A DNA stretch of 64,000 bases, from positions 1 through 64,000 of the forward strand of contig NZ_SMKW01000051.1 in the NCBI RefSeq assembly GCF_004348985.1, read 5' to 3'. The notes beneath the pieces were generated by a model. It had not been told where the DNA came from, searched no databases, and worked only from the letters and a program-made list of their open reading frames with translations. Numbering within the stretch: position 1 is the first letter of the stretch; each line of letters opens with the position of its first letter. This DNA is from Saccharopolyspora elongata (GTDB lineage: Bacteria > Actinomycetota > Actinomycetes > Mycobacteriales > Pseudonocardiaceae). A program made the translations under genes and the position numbers. Positions 1 to 8,054 of this stretch are shown here, one piece after another.

Positions 1-522
1 GGATGGGCGGGAATCCACCTCGCGACCGTCGAACGCACGGTGCTGGATCTCCTCGCCCGGAATCCGCAGAGACCGGCGGTTGCGGCCGGTGATGCGCTGG
101 TCCACGCCGGGCTGATCGACGTGAAGGCGATCCACGCCTTCCTCGCCGGGCGCCATGACCACGGCATAGTCCGCGCGCGAGCCGCGGCTGCGCTCCTGGA
201 TGGGCGAGCGGAGTCACTCCCCGAATCGGAGCTGCGTGTTGCCCTGGTGCAAGCCGGTTTTCGCCCGACGCCGCAGGTGGAGATCCACGATGGGCACGGT
301 TTCGTCGCTCGCGTTGATCTCGCCCTGGAGGACGTGAAGATCGCCCTCGAATACGACGGAGCCTGGCACGCCGACCCCGATCGGCACCGGTTAGATCAGA
401 AGCGGCTGCGCCGAATCCGAGCGTGCGGCTGGCACGTCATCGTGGTGACCGCGGAGCGCTTGTATCAGCGTTTGCCAGACCTGCTCGCAGAGGTTCGCGC
501 AGCGGTTGCGGCCCGCCGGTGA
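1..522 (+). CDS. AbiEi/DUF559-like protein, 3' part
   Basis: The reading frame is open from base 1, so the start lies outside the window; only about 173 C-terminal residues are seen. The last 70 residues have the form of a DUF559/Vsr-like nuclease fold, with ALEYDG, a histidine shortly after, a basic stretch and a WHVIVVTAERL strand. Actinobacterial proteins with this tail usually carry an AbiEi-type winged helix at the N terminus, often as orphans without a toxin partner. Whether it cleaves DNA cannot be told. A partial relative lies at 54645-55307. It converges on the lyase gene at 595 across a pair of palindromes. Confidence 0.6.
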   Translation, partial: GWAGIHLATVERTVLDLLARNPQRPAVAAGDALVHAGLIDVKAIHAFLAGRHDHGIVRARAAAALLDGRAESLPESELRVALVQAGFRPTPQVEIHDGHGFVARVDLALEDVKIALEYDGAWHADPDRHRLDQKRLRRIRACGWHVIVVTAERLYQRLPDLLAEVRAAVAARR

Positions 523-528
523 TTGCGG

Positions 529-588
529 CGTTTTCGCGCGAAACCGTCGCCGCCCCCTCCTGGGCAGCGCCGTTTTCGCGCGAAAACG
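529..588. repeat. Two copies of the palindrome CGTTTTCGCGCGAAAACG
   Basis: Bases 571-588 form a perfect 18-bp palindrome, and 529-546 match it at 17 of 18 positions. The pair lies between two convergent genes, where a bidirectional transcription end is expected, but no T-run follows. A dispersed repeat or a protein-binding site is equally possible. Confidence 0.6.
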
Positions 589-594
589 CCAACT

Positions 595-1989
595 TCACCC
601 GGACGGTGGTGAGTACTCGTCGAGGGCGCGTGTCACGAACCAGGACGCCGTGCCGAGGTAGTTCTGCGGGGCGAGCAGCTCCCGCACCGCCTCTGCGTCC
701 ACATCGGACTCCCGGAGCTCGGGCGCGTCCGCGAGCAGCTGGTCGAACGTGCCGCGCCCGGCCGCGGCCTCGGCCGAGATGCGGGCCAGCACCTGCTTCG
801 CGCGGGCCTTGCCGAGTACCGGGGCCAGCGCGACGTTGACCCGCTCGGCGACGATCGCGCCACCGGTCTGGTGCAGGTTCTCCAGCATCCTGGCGGGGAA
901 CACCGCGAGGCCCTCGGCCAGTTCGGCGGCGGTGTGCGCTGCGCCGCCCGCCGCGCGCAGGCAATCCCGCAACGGCTGCCACTCGGCATGCCAGGCCCCG
1001 GCCGGACGTTCGTCCTCGGCGAGCATGCACTGAGCCAGCACCCCCGCCGACGGGGCGACCTGCCGCGCGGCGGCCACGACCAGCGTCGACAGCACGGGAT
1101 TGCGCTTCTGCGGCATCGCCGACGAGGCGCCGCGCCCGGCCGGGCCCGGCTCGACGGCCTCGCCGACCTCGGTGCGGCACAGCACCTGCACGTCCACGCC
1201 GAACTTGCCCAGCACCCCGGCGACGACGCTGAGCGCCCAGCCGAGATCCGCCAGCGGCACCCGCTGCGTGTGCCACGGCACGGCCTGCACCGCGAGCCCG
1301 AGTTCGCTCGCCATGCCCTCGATGAGCTCGCCCACGTGATCGGCGCCGGTGGCCGCCTGCGCATATGCCGCATAGGCGGCGGCGGTGCCGCCCGCGCCGC
1401 CGATCGACACCGGCAGCCCCTCGGTGCGCAGCCGGTGCACCCGGCGGCGCGCCTCGCCGACCCCGGCCAGCCAGCCGGCCGCCTTGAGCCCGAACGTCGT
1501 CGGCACCGCGTGCTGCGTCAGCGTCCGGCCGGCCATCGGCGTGTCCCGATGCCGCTCCGCCAGCCCGGCGAAGGCGGCCGCGCAACGGTCCAAACAGGAC
1601 TCGATCTCGGCGAGCGCCCGCCTGGTGACCAGCATGGACGCGGTGTCCAGCACGTCCTGGCTGGTGCAGCCGCGGTGCACGTGGTCGGCGGCCGCCGGGC
1701 TTTCCGCGGCCACCAGCGAGGTCAGCGTCGACACGAGCGGCACCACCGGGTTGGCGGCCTCGCGCGCCCGCACGGCCAGCTCGCCGAGGTCGAACCGCTC
1801 CGGCCGCGCCACCGACTCGATCACCGCGACCGCGGATTCCGGGATCACCCCGAGCCGCGCCTGCACCCGCGCCAGCGCCACCTCCACCCGCAGCATCGCC
1901 GCCAGCCACGCACCGTCGGAGGTCGCGGCGTGCACGGGAGTACCCGCCCACACCGGGGAGAGCAGGCCCGCATCCAACCCGGGGCTCAT
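595..1989 (-). CDS. creD: Nitrosuccinate lyase-like protein (CreD type; aspartase/fumarase superfamily)
   Basis: This is a 464-residue member of the aspartase/fumarase superfamily, closest in form to 3-carboxymuconate cycloisomerases. Visible motifs are TSQD at 109-112, GRTLTQH ending at His160, and the mobile signature loop GASSAMPQKRNP at 287-298 with the serines that act as general base in the family. By family knowledge, CreD-type lyases split nitrosuccinate into fumarate and nitrous acid. Here the ATG overlaps the TGA of the upstream monooxygenase gene (ATGA), so the two are translationally coupled, as in creE-creD/fzmM-fzmL pairs. From sequence alone a PcaB or other lyase role cannot be excluded, but no protocatechuate genes are nearby. 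The partner gene and the 3,4-AHBA genes make the nitrous-acid role the best reading. Confidence 0.75.
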   Translation of the reverse strand: MSPGLDAGLLSPVWAGTPVHAATSDGAWLAAMLRVEVALARVQARLGVIPESAVAVIESVARPERFDLGELAVRAREAANPVVPLVSTLTSLVAAESPAAADHVHRGCTSQDVLDTASMLVTRRALAEIESCLDRCAAAFAGLAERHRDTPMAGRTLTQHAVPTTFGLKAAGWLAGVGEARRRVHRLRTEGLPVSIGGAGGTAAAYAAYAQAATGADHVGELIEGMASELGLAVQAVPWHTQRVPLADLGWALSVVAGVLGKFGVDVQVLCRTEVGEAVEPGPAGRGASSAMPQKRNPVLSTLVVAAARQVAPSAGVLAQCMLAEDERPAGAWHAEWQPLRDCLRAAGGAAHTAAELAEGLAVFPARMLENLHQTGGAIVAERVNVALAPVLGKARAKQVLARISAEAAAGRGTFDQLLADAPELRESDVDAEAVRELLAPQNYLGTASWFVTRALDEYSPPSG

Positions 1990-3929
1990 CGGGCCGCCCC
2001 CTTACGCGCTCGCCGCGGCGCGCTGGTCGGCAACCAGGCGAGCGGATTGTGGTAGTCGGCGTACAATGCGGCCTGCCGCGGGCCGGACTCGCTGCGCGGC
2101 ACCGACAGGCACGCCCGCGCGACGCTGTCCGCGTCGGCCAGGCTCACGGAGTTCACGCCGGGCCGCGCCCCGGCCGCGGTCACCCAGTGCACGGCCTCGG
2201 TCGGCACCCCGAACGCGAAGCGCCGCGGATGCGGCCGGCCGGCGGCGTCGATCAGGTGGTACGGGCGGCGCGTCACCGCCAGCCCACCGGTCCGGAAAGC
2301 ACCGTCCGGATCGGCGATCCGGTACGCCACGCACTGCCCGGTCCGGCGCAGCCAGCTCAGCAGCGGATCGGCAGAACGCCCCAGGTCCGGCTCCGGCAAC
2401 CGCGCCTCGATCAGCGTCGTCACCGGCACCGGCGGCGCCGCCACGCCGTGCGCGGAGACCACGAACGACGCATCCACGGCCGACACCCGCATGCCGGGGC
2501 CGAGCACGTGCACCACGCCCGCCTCGATCAGCGCGATCAGCTCGGCGATCCGCCGCGCCGGCGGGCCGATCGACAGGAACGCGTTCTCCCCGGTGTACCA
2601 GCGCTGCACCTCGTCCCGGTAGGAGCCGCCTGCGATCCCGCCGTGGTCGATGACCAGCCGGATCTCGTTGCGCAGATCCCGCAGCACGTCCAGCGCCGCC
2701 TTCAGCGGCCCGGCGACGTTGCCCAGCTCGGCCTCGACCAGATCGCGTTCCAGGTGCTCCAGCAGCCAGCCGTGGAACTCGTCGCGATCGGCGAAGACCC
2801 GCCCGGCGCAGGGGCGCGTCACGCGGTCCCAGTCCCACCACTCGCCCGGCGGCACGCCGTAGCGGCGCAGTACCCAGCGCTCGGCGATCTCGTCGTCGAT
2901 CGCACGCAGGTAGTCCCGGCGGAAGACCCGGGCGGTGCTCGCGCTGCGGTGCTGCCCGATCCAGGTCGTGTAGTACACCGCACGGACCTCTTTGGACACC
3001 AGCGGCCACACATCGCCCAGGAAACCCGGCGCAGTGCCCTCGGCGGCCCGCTGCTGAAGCCCGGCGATCACCTCCGGCGTCAGGAACAGCGGTTCATGCC
3101 GCCCCGACACGCCCTTCTGGTTCCGCCCGCGCGCGTGGTACGGCACGCCCCGGCGCGAACCGGCGTACAGCACCGGCTCGCGACCGGAGGGGATGTAGCT
3201 CAGCTTCCCGCCGGCCGGCACGAACCGGCCGCCGCGCCCGGCGGTCAGCAGCGCCAGGTAGTCGAAGAAGTTCAAGCCCAGACCGCGAAGCCCGACCGGT
3301 TCGCCCGGGACGATCGACGAAAGGTCCACTTCGGACGGGTTGCTCGGCGGCACGTAGCGCAACCGGTACCGCCGCGCGAACTCCGCGAGATCGCGTGGCG
3401 CACCGGCGGACTCGGCGTCGACGTGCCCCTGCGCGAGCACCACGGCATCCGCGGTCAGCACGCTGCCGTCGGCGAGCCGGACCCGCTGGTGCTGCGCGTC
3501 GTCCTGCAGCGCGACGGCGGTCTCGGCGTGCAGCCGGACGGTCACGTTGGGCGGCGCGGTCGCGATCACGTGGTCCAGGAACCACGCCAGGTAGCGGCCG
3601 AACGAGGCGCGCGTCGGGTAGTCGTCCGGCCCGAGCGGCACCTCGTCCGGATCGGCGCGCGCCCACTCGTGCAGGCTCGGCCCGGGCCGGATCGGCCCCT
3701 CGCACTCCACGCTGTCGTCGGTGAACACGGTGACCTGCGAGGCGACCGTGTTCATCAGCAGCAGCGAGCTCTGCCCGGTCCACCACACTCGGCCACCCGC
3801 GCCCACGTGCGGATCCACCAGGTGGACCTCGACCGGCTCCGCCGGGCCGACGAGCCCGCGGCTGTTGGCACAGATCCGCTCCAGCACCATCAGGCCCCGC
3901 GGGCCCGCACCGATCACGCAGATCCGCAT
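1986..3929 (-). CDS. creE: FAD-dependent aspartate N-monooxygenase-like protein (CreE type)
   Basis: The product is a 647-residue flavoprotein. The N terminus reads MRICVIGAGPRG (Rossmann GxGPRG, residues 7-12), followed by a WWTGQSSLLLMNT segment, the pattern of the FAD/NAD(P)-binding family that holds CreE. CreE enzymes oxidise L-aspartate in several steps to nitrosuccinate. The start at 3929 has a GAGGGG ribosome site about 8 bases upstream; an in-frame extension to 4067 lacks a good site and would put residues before the Rossmann fold. It is the first gene of a two-gene unit with the lyase and diverges from the aspartokinase gene. The family also holds enzymes of other N-oxidations, so the substrate is inferred from context. 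Confidence 0.72.
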   Translation of the reverse strand: MRICVIGAGPRGLMVLERICANSRGLVGPAEPVEVHLVDPHVGAGGRVWWTGQSSLLLMNTVASQVTVFTDDSVECEGPIRPGPSLHEWARADPDEVPLGPDDYPTRASFGRYLAWFLDHVIATAPPNVTVRLHAETAVALQDDAQHQRVRLADGSVLTADAVVLAQGHVDAESAGAPRDLAEFARRYRLRYVPPSNPSEVDLSSIVPGEPVGLRGLGLNFFDYLALLTAGRGGRFVPAGGKLSYIPSGREPVLYAGSRRGVPYHARGRNQKGVSGRHEPLFLTPEVIAGLQQRAAEGTAPGFLGDVWPLVSKEVRAVYYTTWIGQHRSASTARVFRRDYLRAIDDEIAERWVLRRYGVPPGEWWDWDRVTRPCAGRVFADRDEFHGWLLEHLERDLVEAELGNVAGPLKAALDVLRDLRNEIRLVIDHGGIAGGSYRDEVQRWYTGENAFLSIGPPARRIAELIALIEAGVVHVLGPGMRVSAVDASFVVSAHGVAAPPVPVTTLIEARLPEPDLGRSADPLLSWLRRTGQCVAYRIADPDGAFRTGGLAVTRRPYHLIDAAGRPHPRRFAFGVPTEAVHWVTAAGARPGVNSVSLADADSVARACLSVPRSESGPRQAALYADYHNPLAWLPTSAPRRARKGAAR

Positions 3930-4178
3930 CGGAGTTCCCCTCGATCGCACGGCATCCTCGAATCTCCCGGCCGACATCGCACCGCCCGATTCAACGCCCG
4001 CGGGCACGACCCGCGCAGCACGTCTTTCCGGGATATCGCGCGGCAAATCAGCCCGCCACCACGACAATCACGTGTTCCCGCGATGCCCCTCGATGAAGCG
4101 GTCGATTAGAAAGATGTTGCACGACAGAACGTTTCGTCCCGGCGTCGGCTGCGGCGCGCCCCTCGCGATGAGGTGTCG
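3930..4178. promoter_or_regulatory. Divergent intergenic region of the aspartate cluster
   Basis: These 249 bases separate the two divergent units and must hold both promoters. I see no clear -35/-10 pair or strong dyad. A GAGG at 4169-4172 serves the ATG at 4179. Confidence 0.5.
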
Positions 4179-5414
4179 ATGAAACCATTGGTGCAGAAGT
4201 ACGGCGGCACCTCGCTGAGCACCGCCGAACACGTTCGCCGGGTGGCCGAGCGCATCGACGCCGCCCGGCAGACCGGTCGCCCGACGGTCGCGGTCGTCTC
4301 GGCCCGTGGCGACACCACCGACCGCCTGCTGGCCGACGCCAAGCAGCTACACCCGCACCCCGCACCGCGGGAAACCGACCAACTGCTGGCCACCGGCGAG
4401 GTGGCCTCGGCCGCCCTGATGGCCACCGCGCTGCACCGCCGGGGCACCCGAGCCGTCTCGCTCACCGGTGCGCAGGCGGGCATCCGGACCACCGGGCCGC
4501 ACGGCGCCGCCCTGATCGACACCATCGATACCCGGGCGGTGCGCGCCCACCTCGAACGCGGCTCCGTTGTGGTCGTCGCCGGCTTCCAGGGCATCGACCC
4601 GGCGGGGGAGCTGTTCACGCTGGGCCGCGGCGGCTCCGACACGACCGCGGTGGCACTCGCCGCCGCGCTCGACGCCCGGTGCGAGATCTACACAGACGTC
4701 GACGCCGTCTACACCGCGGACCCCAGGCTGGTTCCGCAGGCGCGTCCGCTGCCGGAGATCGCGGCGCCGCTGATGGCCGAGATGGCCTTCGCCGGAGCGC
4801 GGGTGCTGCACGCGCGAGCCGTGGAACTCGCCGCGGTCCGAAACGTGCCGCTGCTGGTGGCGAGCGCCATGCACGACCGCCCCGGCACCACGATCACCGG
4901 AGGGAGCCCCATCGGCATGCTGGAGAAGGAAGGCTTCGTCGCCGCGATCACCCACGACGCGGACATCGCCCGGTTCACCATCCGGCTCGACCCCGACGAC
5001 CCGGAACGCCCGCACCGGGCGCTGCGCGCCATCGCCGACCAGATCATCCCGGTCGACCTGGTGACCTGGGCGGACGACCGGCCGGCGCTGAGCTTCACGG
5101 TCGCCGGCGCCGCCGTCCACCAGGCGCGGCGGCAGGTGGAACTGGCCGTGCCGAACGCCGGCCGCGACGTGGCGGTGCAGCGCGAACTCAGCAAGATCTC
5201 CTTGCTGGGCACCGGAATGCTCACCCGGCCGGAATACGCCGTACGGGTGCTGCGCACCCTCGAAGAGCTGGGCGTGCCCGCGAACTCCTTGCACACCAAC
5301 CAGTTGCGCGTCTCGGTGCTGGTACCGGCCGAGCACACCGCGGCGGCGGTGGCCGCGCTGCACGACGAATTCGAAATGGACCGACCCCGCCCCGATCCCG
5401 TCCCCACCTCGTGA
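4179..5414 (+). CDS. Aspartokinase, pathway-specific paralogue
   Basis: The 411-residue product phosphorylates L-aspartate, the first step towards aspartate semialdehyde. The kinase domain is intact: KYGGTS at 7-12, GRGGSDTT at 149-156, YTDVDAVYTADPR at 171-183. Two ACT-type domains follow from about residue 255. The usual regulatory stretch (forms such as MISTSEIRIS) reads SLHTNQLRVS near 370-379, so feedback control may differ. The start at ATG 4179 is chosen because GAGG lies 6 bases upstream; a GTG at 4173 has no spacing. It is followed after 13 bases by the aldolase gene, which uses aspartate semialdehyde. That fits a dedicated precursor supply rather than the housekeeping LysC. Confidence 0.9.
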   Translation: MKPLVQKYGGTSLSTAEHVRRVAERIDAARQTGRPTVAVVSARGDTTDRLLADAKQLHPHPAPRETDQLLATGEVASAALMATALHRRGTRAVSLTGAQAGIRTTGPHGAALIDTIDTRAVRAHLERGSVVVVAGFQGIDPAGELFTLGRGGSDTTAVALAAALDARCEIYTDVDAVYTADPRLVPQARPLPEIAAPLMAEMAFAGARVLHARAVELAAVRNVPLLVASAMHDRPGTTITGGSPIGMLEKEGFVAAITHDADIARFTIRLDPDDPERPHRALRAIADQIIPVDLVTWADDRPALSFTVAGAAVHQARRQVELAVPNAGRDVAVQRELSKISLLGTGMLTRPEYAVRVLRTLEELGVPANSLHTNQLRVSVLVPAEHTAAAVAALHDEFEMDRPRPDPVPTS

Positions 5415-5427
5415 ACAGGAGGACCCG

Positions 5428-6240
5428 GTGTCCACCACCCGATCGTTCGGCGCGCAGCTGAGGCTCCGGCGGATGTCGCGAAACGGCGACGACCGCCTGC
5501 TCCTGGTGCCGATGGACCACTCCGTCACCGATGGCCCGTTACCGACGCCCGGCGGCCCGGCGAACCTCACGCCGCAGCTGGCCGCCAACGGCGTCGACGC
5601 GATCGTGCTGCACAAGGGCGCGCTGCGCTACATCGACCCGGCGGCGTTCGTGAACATGTCGCTGATCGTGCACCTCAGCGCCAGCACGGCGCACGCGCCG
5701 GACCCCGACGCCAAGTACCTCGTCGCCAGCGTGGAAACCGCGCTGCGGCTGGGCGCCGACGCGGTGAGCGTGCACGTCAACCTGGGCTCGACGGAAGAAC
5801 GCCGCCAGGTCGCCGACCTCGCCGCCGTCGCGGAGGCGTGCGACGCCTGGAACCTGCCGCTGATGGCGATGATCTACCCGCGCGGCCCGCAGATCACCGA
5901 CCCGCGCGACGTGCGGCTCGTCGCGCACGCCGCCACCCTCGCGGCCGACCTGGGCGCGGACCTGGTCAAGACCGTCTACCCGGGCACGGTCGAGGCCATG
6001 GCCCAAGTGGTGGACTCCTGCGCCGCGCCGATCGTCGCGGCGGGCGGCCCGCGCGTCGACGACGAAGCGAAGGTCCTCGCCCACGTCGAGGGAGTGCTGC
6101 GCGCAGGCGCGGCAGGTGTGGCGATGGGGCGCAACATCTTCGAGGCCCCGGACCCCGGGGAGCGGGCACGACGGGTGGCGGCGCTGATCCATCCGGCCCG
6201 CGAGTTCACCGACGACCTGGTGCCGGAACTGGCCTCCTGA
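5428..6240 (+). CDS. griI: GriI-type class I aldolase for 3-amino-4-hydroxybenzoate
   Basis: The 270-residue protein belongs to the DeoC/LacD/Fba-like aldolase group that includes archaeal ADH synthase and GriI. Lys181 in DLVKTVYPG is the expected Schiff-base lysine, and Tyr149 in MIYPRGP the expected acid/base residue. GriI joins aspartate semialdehyde and dihydroxyacetone phosphate into a C7 amino sugar phosphate. The GTG start has AGGAGG at 5417-5422. The gene lies between the aspartokinase and the GriH partner. An archaeal-type shikimate route is unlikely in an actinobacterium, so 3,4-AHBA synthesis is the favoured role. Confidence 0.88.
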   Translation: MSTTRSFGAQLRLRRMSRNGDDRLLLVPMDHSVTDGPLPTPGGPANLTPQLAANGVDAIVLHKGALRYIDPAAFVNMSLIVHLSASTAHAPDPDAKYLVASVETALRLGADAVSVHVNLGSTEERRQVADLAAVAEACDAWNLPLMAMIYPRGPQITDPRDVRLVAHAATLAADLGADLVKTVYPGTVEAMAQVVDSCAAPIVAAGGPRVDDEAKVLAHVEGVLRAGAAGVAMGRNIFEAPDPGERARRVAALIHPAREFTDDLVPELAS

Positions 6241-6325
6241 CCAGCCCGGCCCCACCCAGCGCGGGGACCGCCCGTGCGAACCGAGTTCCGCCAACAGTCA
6301 CCGAGACCTGACCGAGGAGCGCGTG

Positions 6326-7429
6326 ATGAGACTGACGTGGTTGGACATCCGAGGTGTGGACGCCGAGATCAAGACCGCCATCGTCGAGGAGGCGGTGCAC
6401 CAGCGGGTGAGCGCCATCGTGGCCGACGAGCCCGGCGAGCTGGTCGACCTGCCGCCGACGGTGCGCAAGGTGCTGCTGCCGCGCGGCCCGCTGCCCGACG
6501 ACCTGGGGCCGGCGGACGTGGTGATCGTCGACCCGGAGCGCCACGGCGACCCGGCGGTGCTGGCGGCCCGCCACCCGGGCGTCGAGTTCGGGCCGTTCGT
6601 GGAGATCGTCGACGCGCCGACGCTGGAGGTCGCCTGCGAGGCGGCGCGCACCCAGCGGTGGAGCGTGCTGTGGTTCCGCGACCCGACGAAGATCCCGCTG
6701 GAGATCGTGCTCGCCGCCGCGGCCGGCGCCTCCGGCAGCATCGTCACGGTCGTCGAAGACGTGGAGGAGGCCGAGATCGTCTTCGGCGTCCTGGAGCACG
6801 GCTCGGACGGCGTGCTGCTCAAGCCGCAGCGCGTCGGTGACGCCACCGACCTGGTCGCGGCGTCCGCGGGCGGCTCGGCCGACCTGGAGCTGACCGAGCT
6901 GGAGGTGGTGCGCACCGAGCACGTCGGCATGGGCGAGCGGGCGTGTGTGGACACCTGCACCTACTTCCGCGAGGACGAGGGCATCCTCGTCGGCTCCCAC
7001 TCCAAGGGCATGATCCTCTGCGTCAGCGAAACGCACCCGCTGCCGTACATGCCGACCCGCCCGTTCCGGGTCAACGCCGGGGCGATCCACTCATACACCG
7101 TGTCCCACCAGGGCCGCACCAACTACCTGAGCGAGCTGAAGTCGGGCAGCAAGGTCCTCGCGGTGGACACCAAGGGCCGCACCCGGGTGGTCACGGTCGG
7201 CCGCGTCAAGATCGAGAGCCGGCCGCTGATCTCGATCGAGGCGGTCAGCACCACAGGCCAGCAGGTGAACCTGATCCTGCAGGACGACTGGCACGTCCGG
7301 GTGCTGGGGCCGGGCGGCGTGGTCCTCAACAGCACGGAGCTCAAGCCGGGCGACCGGCTGCTCGGCTACCTGCCGGCGGAGGACCGCCACGTCGGCTACC
7401 CGATCAAGGAGTTCTGCCTGGAGAAGTGA
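6326..7429 (+). CDS. griH: GriH-type 3-dehydroquinate synthase II homologue
   Basis: The 367-residue protein is of the 3-dehydroquinate synthase II family, with a strongly conserved C-terminal half (GSHSKGMILCVSETHPLPYM, FRVNAGAIHSY, ending KEFCLE). GriH turns the GriI product into 3-amino-4-hydroxybenzoate. The ATG at 6326 lies 6 bases after GAGGAG; a GTG directly before it is too close. It ends the plus-strand trio and is followed by a strong hairpin. The link to this pathway rests on its pairing with griI; in archaea the same family makes 3-dehydroquinate. Confidence 0.88.
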   Translation: MRLTWLDIRGVDAEIKTAIVEEAVHQRVSAIVADEPGELVDLPPTVRKVLLPRGPLPDDLGPADVVIVDPERHGDPAVLAARHPGVEFGPFVEIVDAPTLEVACEAARTQRWSVLWFRDPTKIPLEIVLAAAAGASGSIVTVVEDVEEAEIVFGVLEHGSDGVLLKPQRVGDATDLVAASAGGSADLELTELEVVRTEHVGMGERACVDTCTYFREDEGILVGSHSKGMILCVSETHPLPYMPTRPFRVNAGAIHSYTVSHQGRTNYLSELKSGSKVLAVDTKGRTRVVTVGRVKIESRPLISIEAVSTTGQQVNLILQDDWHVRVLGPGGVVLNSTELKPGDRLLGYLPAEDRHVGYPIKEFCLEK

Positions 7430-7441
7430 CCCGATGCAGGT

Positions 7442-7482
7442 GAAGGGCCCTCGCCACCGGCGCCCGGCGGCGAGGGCCCTTC
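7442..7482 (+). terminator. Hairpin terminator after griH
   Basis: Fourteen-base arms GAAGGGCCCTCGCC (7442-7455) and GGCGAGGGCCCTTC (7469-7482) are perfectly complementary around a 13-base loop, 13 bases after the griH stop. No T-run follows, as is common at high GC. Confidence 0.8.
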
Positions 7483-7500
7483 GCTGCTCGGGGGGTGGGG

Positions 7501-7522
7501 TGACAGGAAAGTTCCCATGCTC
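7501..7522 (+). repeat. Dispersed 22-bp repeat, single copy
   Basis: One copy of the window-wide element (core TGACAGGAAAGTTCCCATGC) lies between griH and the ohrR promoter. It is oriented opposite to most copies that follow a plus-strand gene. Confidence 0.8.
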
Positions 7523-7543
7523 ACAATCGGCGGTACCCAACTG

Positions 7544-7557
7544 AGTTGTGCACAACT
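7544..7557. promoter_or_regulatory. Probable OhrR operator
   Basis: AGTTGTGCACAACT is a perfect 14-bp palindrome 23 bases before the ohrR start. MarR-type OhrR proteins bind AT-rich palindromes overlapping their own promoter, so self-control is likely. Confidence 0.6.
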
Positions 7558-7580
7558 GAATTTCGCGCTACGTTGTCCGT

Positions 7581-8054
7581 GTGGATGAGTCGAGGTTGGC
7601 GTTGGACCGGCAGGTCTGCTTCGCGCTGTACAGCGCTTCGCGGGCGTTCACCGGCCTGTACCGGCCGGTCCTGGACGAGCTCGGGCTCACCTACCCGCAG
7701 TACCTCGTGATGCTGGCGCTGTGGGAGCACGAGTCGGTGACGGTCAAGGAGCTCGGTGCCGCCCTGCGGCTCGACTCCGGCACCTTGTCGCCGCTGCTGA
7801 AGCGGCTGGAGGCGCGCGGCCTGATCACGCGTCAACGCAGCTTCGTCGACGAGCGGTCCGTGGCGGTCGCGCTGACGGCGGACGGTGCGGAAATGCGGGC
7901 GCAGGCCCGGTGCATCCCGGACCGGATGGTGGCCGCGACCGGACTGCAGGTCGACGAGCTCGTCCAACTGAAGTCCACATTGGAACGCCTGACGGCCGCC
8001 CTGGATTCGGCGGCGCAACAGCAGGCGGAAGACAAGCGGGAGGGTCAGCGATGA
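7581..8054 (+). CDS. ohrR: OhrR-type MarR regulator of organic peroxide response
   Basis: The 157-residue protein has a MarR winged helix (TVKELGAALRLDSGTLSPLLKRLEARGLI). Cys13 lies in LDRQVCFALYSASR, the position of the peroxide-sensing cysteine of OhrR. Oxidation of that cysteine releases the repressor from DNA in studied members. A palindrome lies just upstream. Its stop overlaps the ohr start (ATGA), so sensor and enzyme are made together. It lies beside the nitrous-acid cluster but probably has its own promoter. Confidence 0.9.
   Translation: MDESRLALDRQVCFALYSASRAFTGLYRPVLDELGLTYPQYLVMLALWEHESVTVKELGAALRLDSGTLSPLLKRLEARGLITRQRSFVDERSVAVALTADGAEMRAQARCIPDRMVAATGLQVDELVQLKSTLERLTAALDSAAQQQAEDKREGQR

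Noticed and set aside
595-1989. Annotation as PcaB (3-carboxymuconate cycloisomerase)
   Set aside because: Family resemblance is real, but no other protocatechuate genes are near and the coupled flavoprotein fits the CreE/CreD pair better.
2049-4109. A 686-codon frame on the plus strand opposite the flavoprotein gene
   Set aside because: It is a high-GC shadow: composition is Arg/His/Pro/Gln-rich, no motif is seen, and the minus strand holds a clear enzyme.
5428-7429. Archaeal-type shikimate pathway entry
   Set aside because: The two enzymes would also fit this, but actinobacteria have the standard route, and aspartokinase plus CreE/CreD-like neighbours favour 3,4-AHBA.
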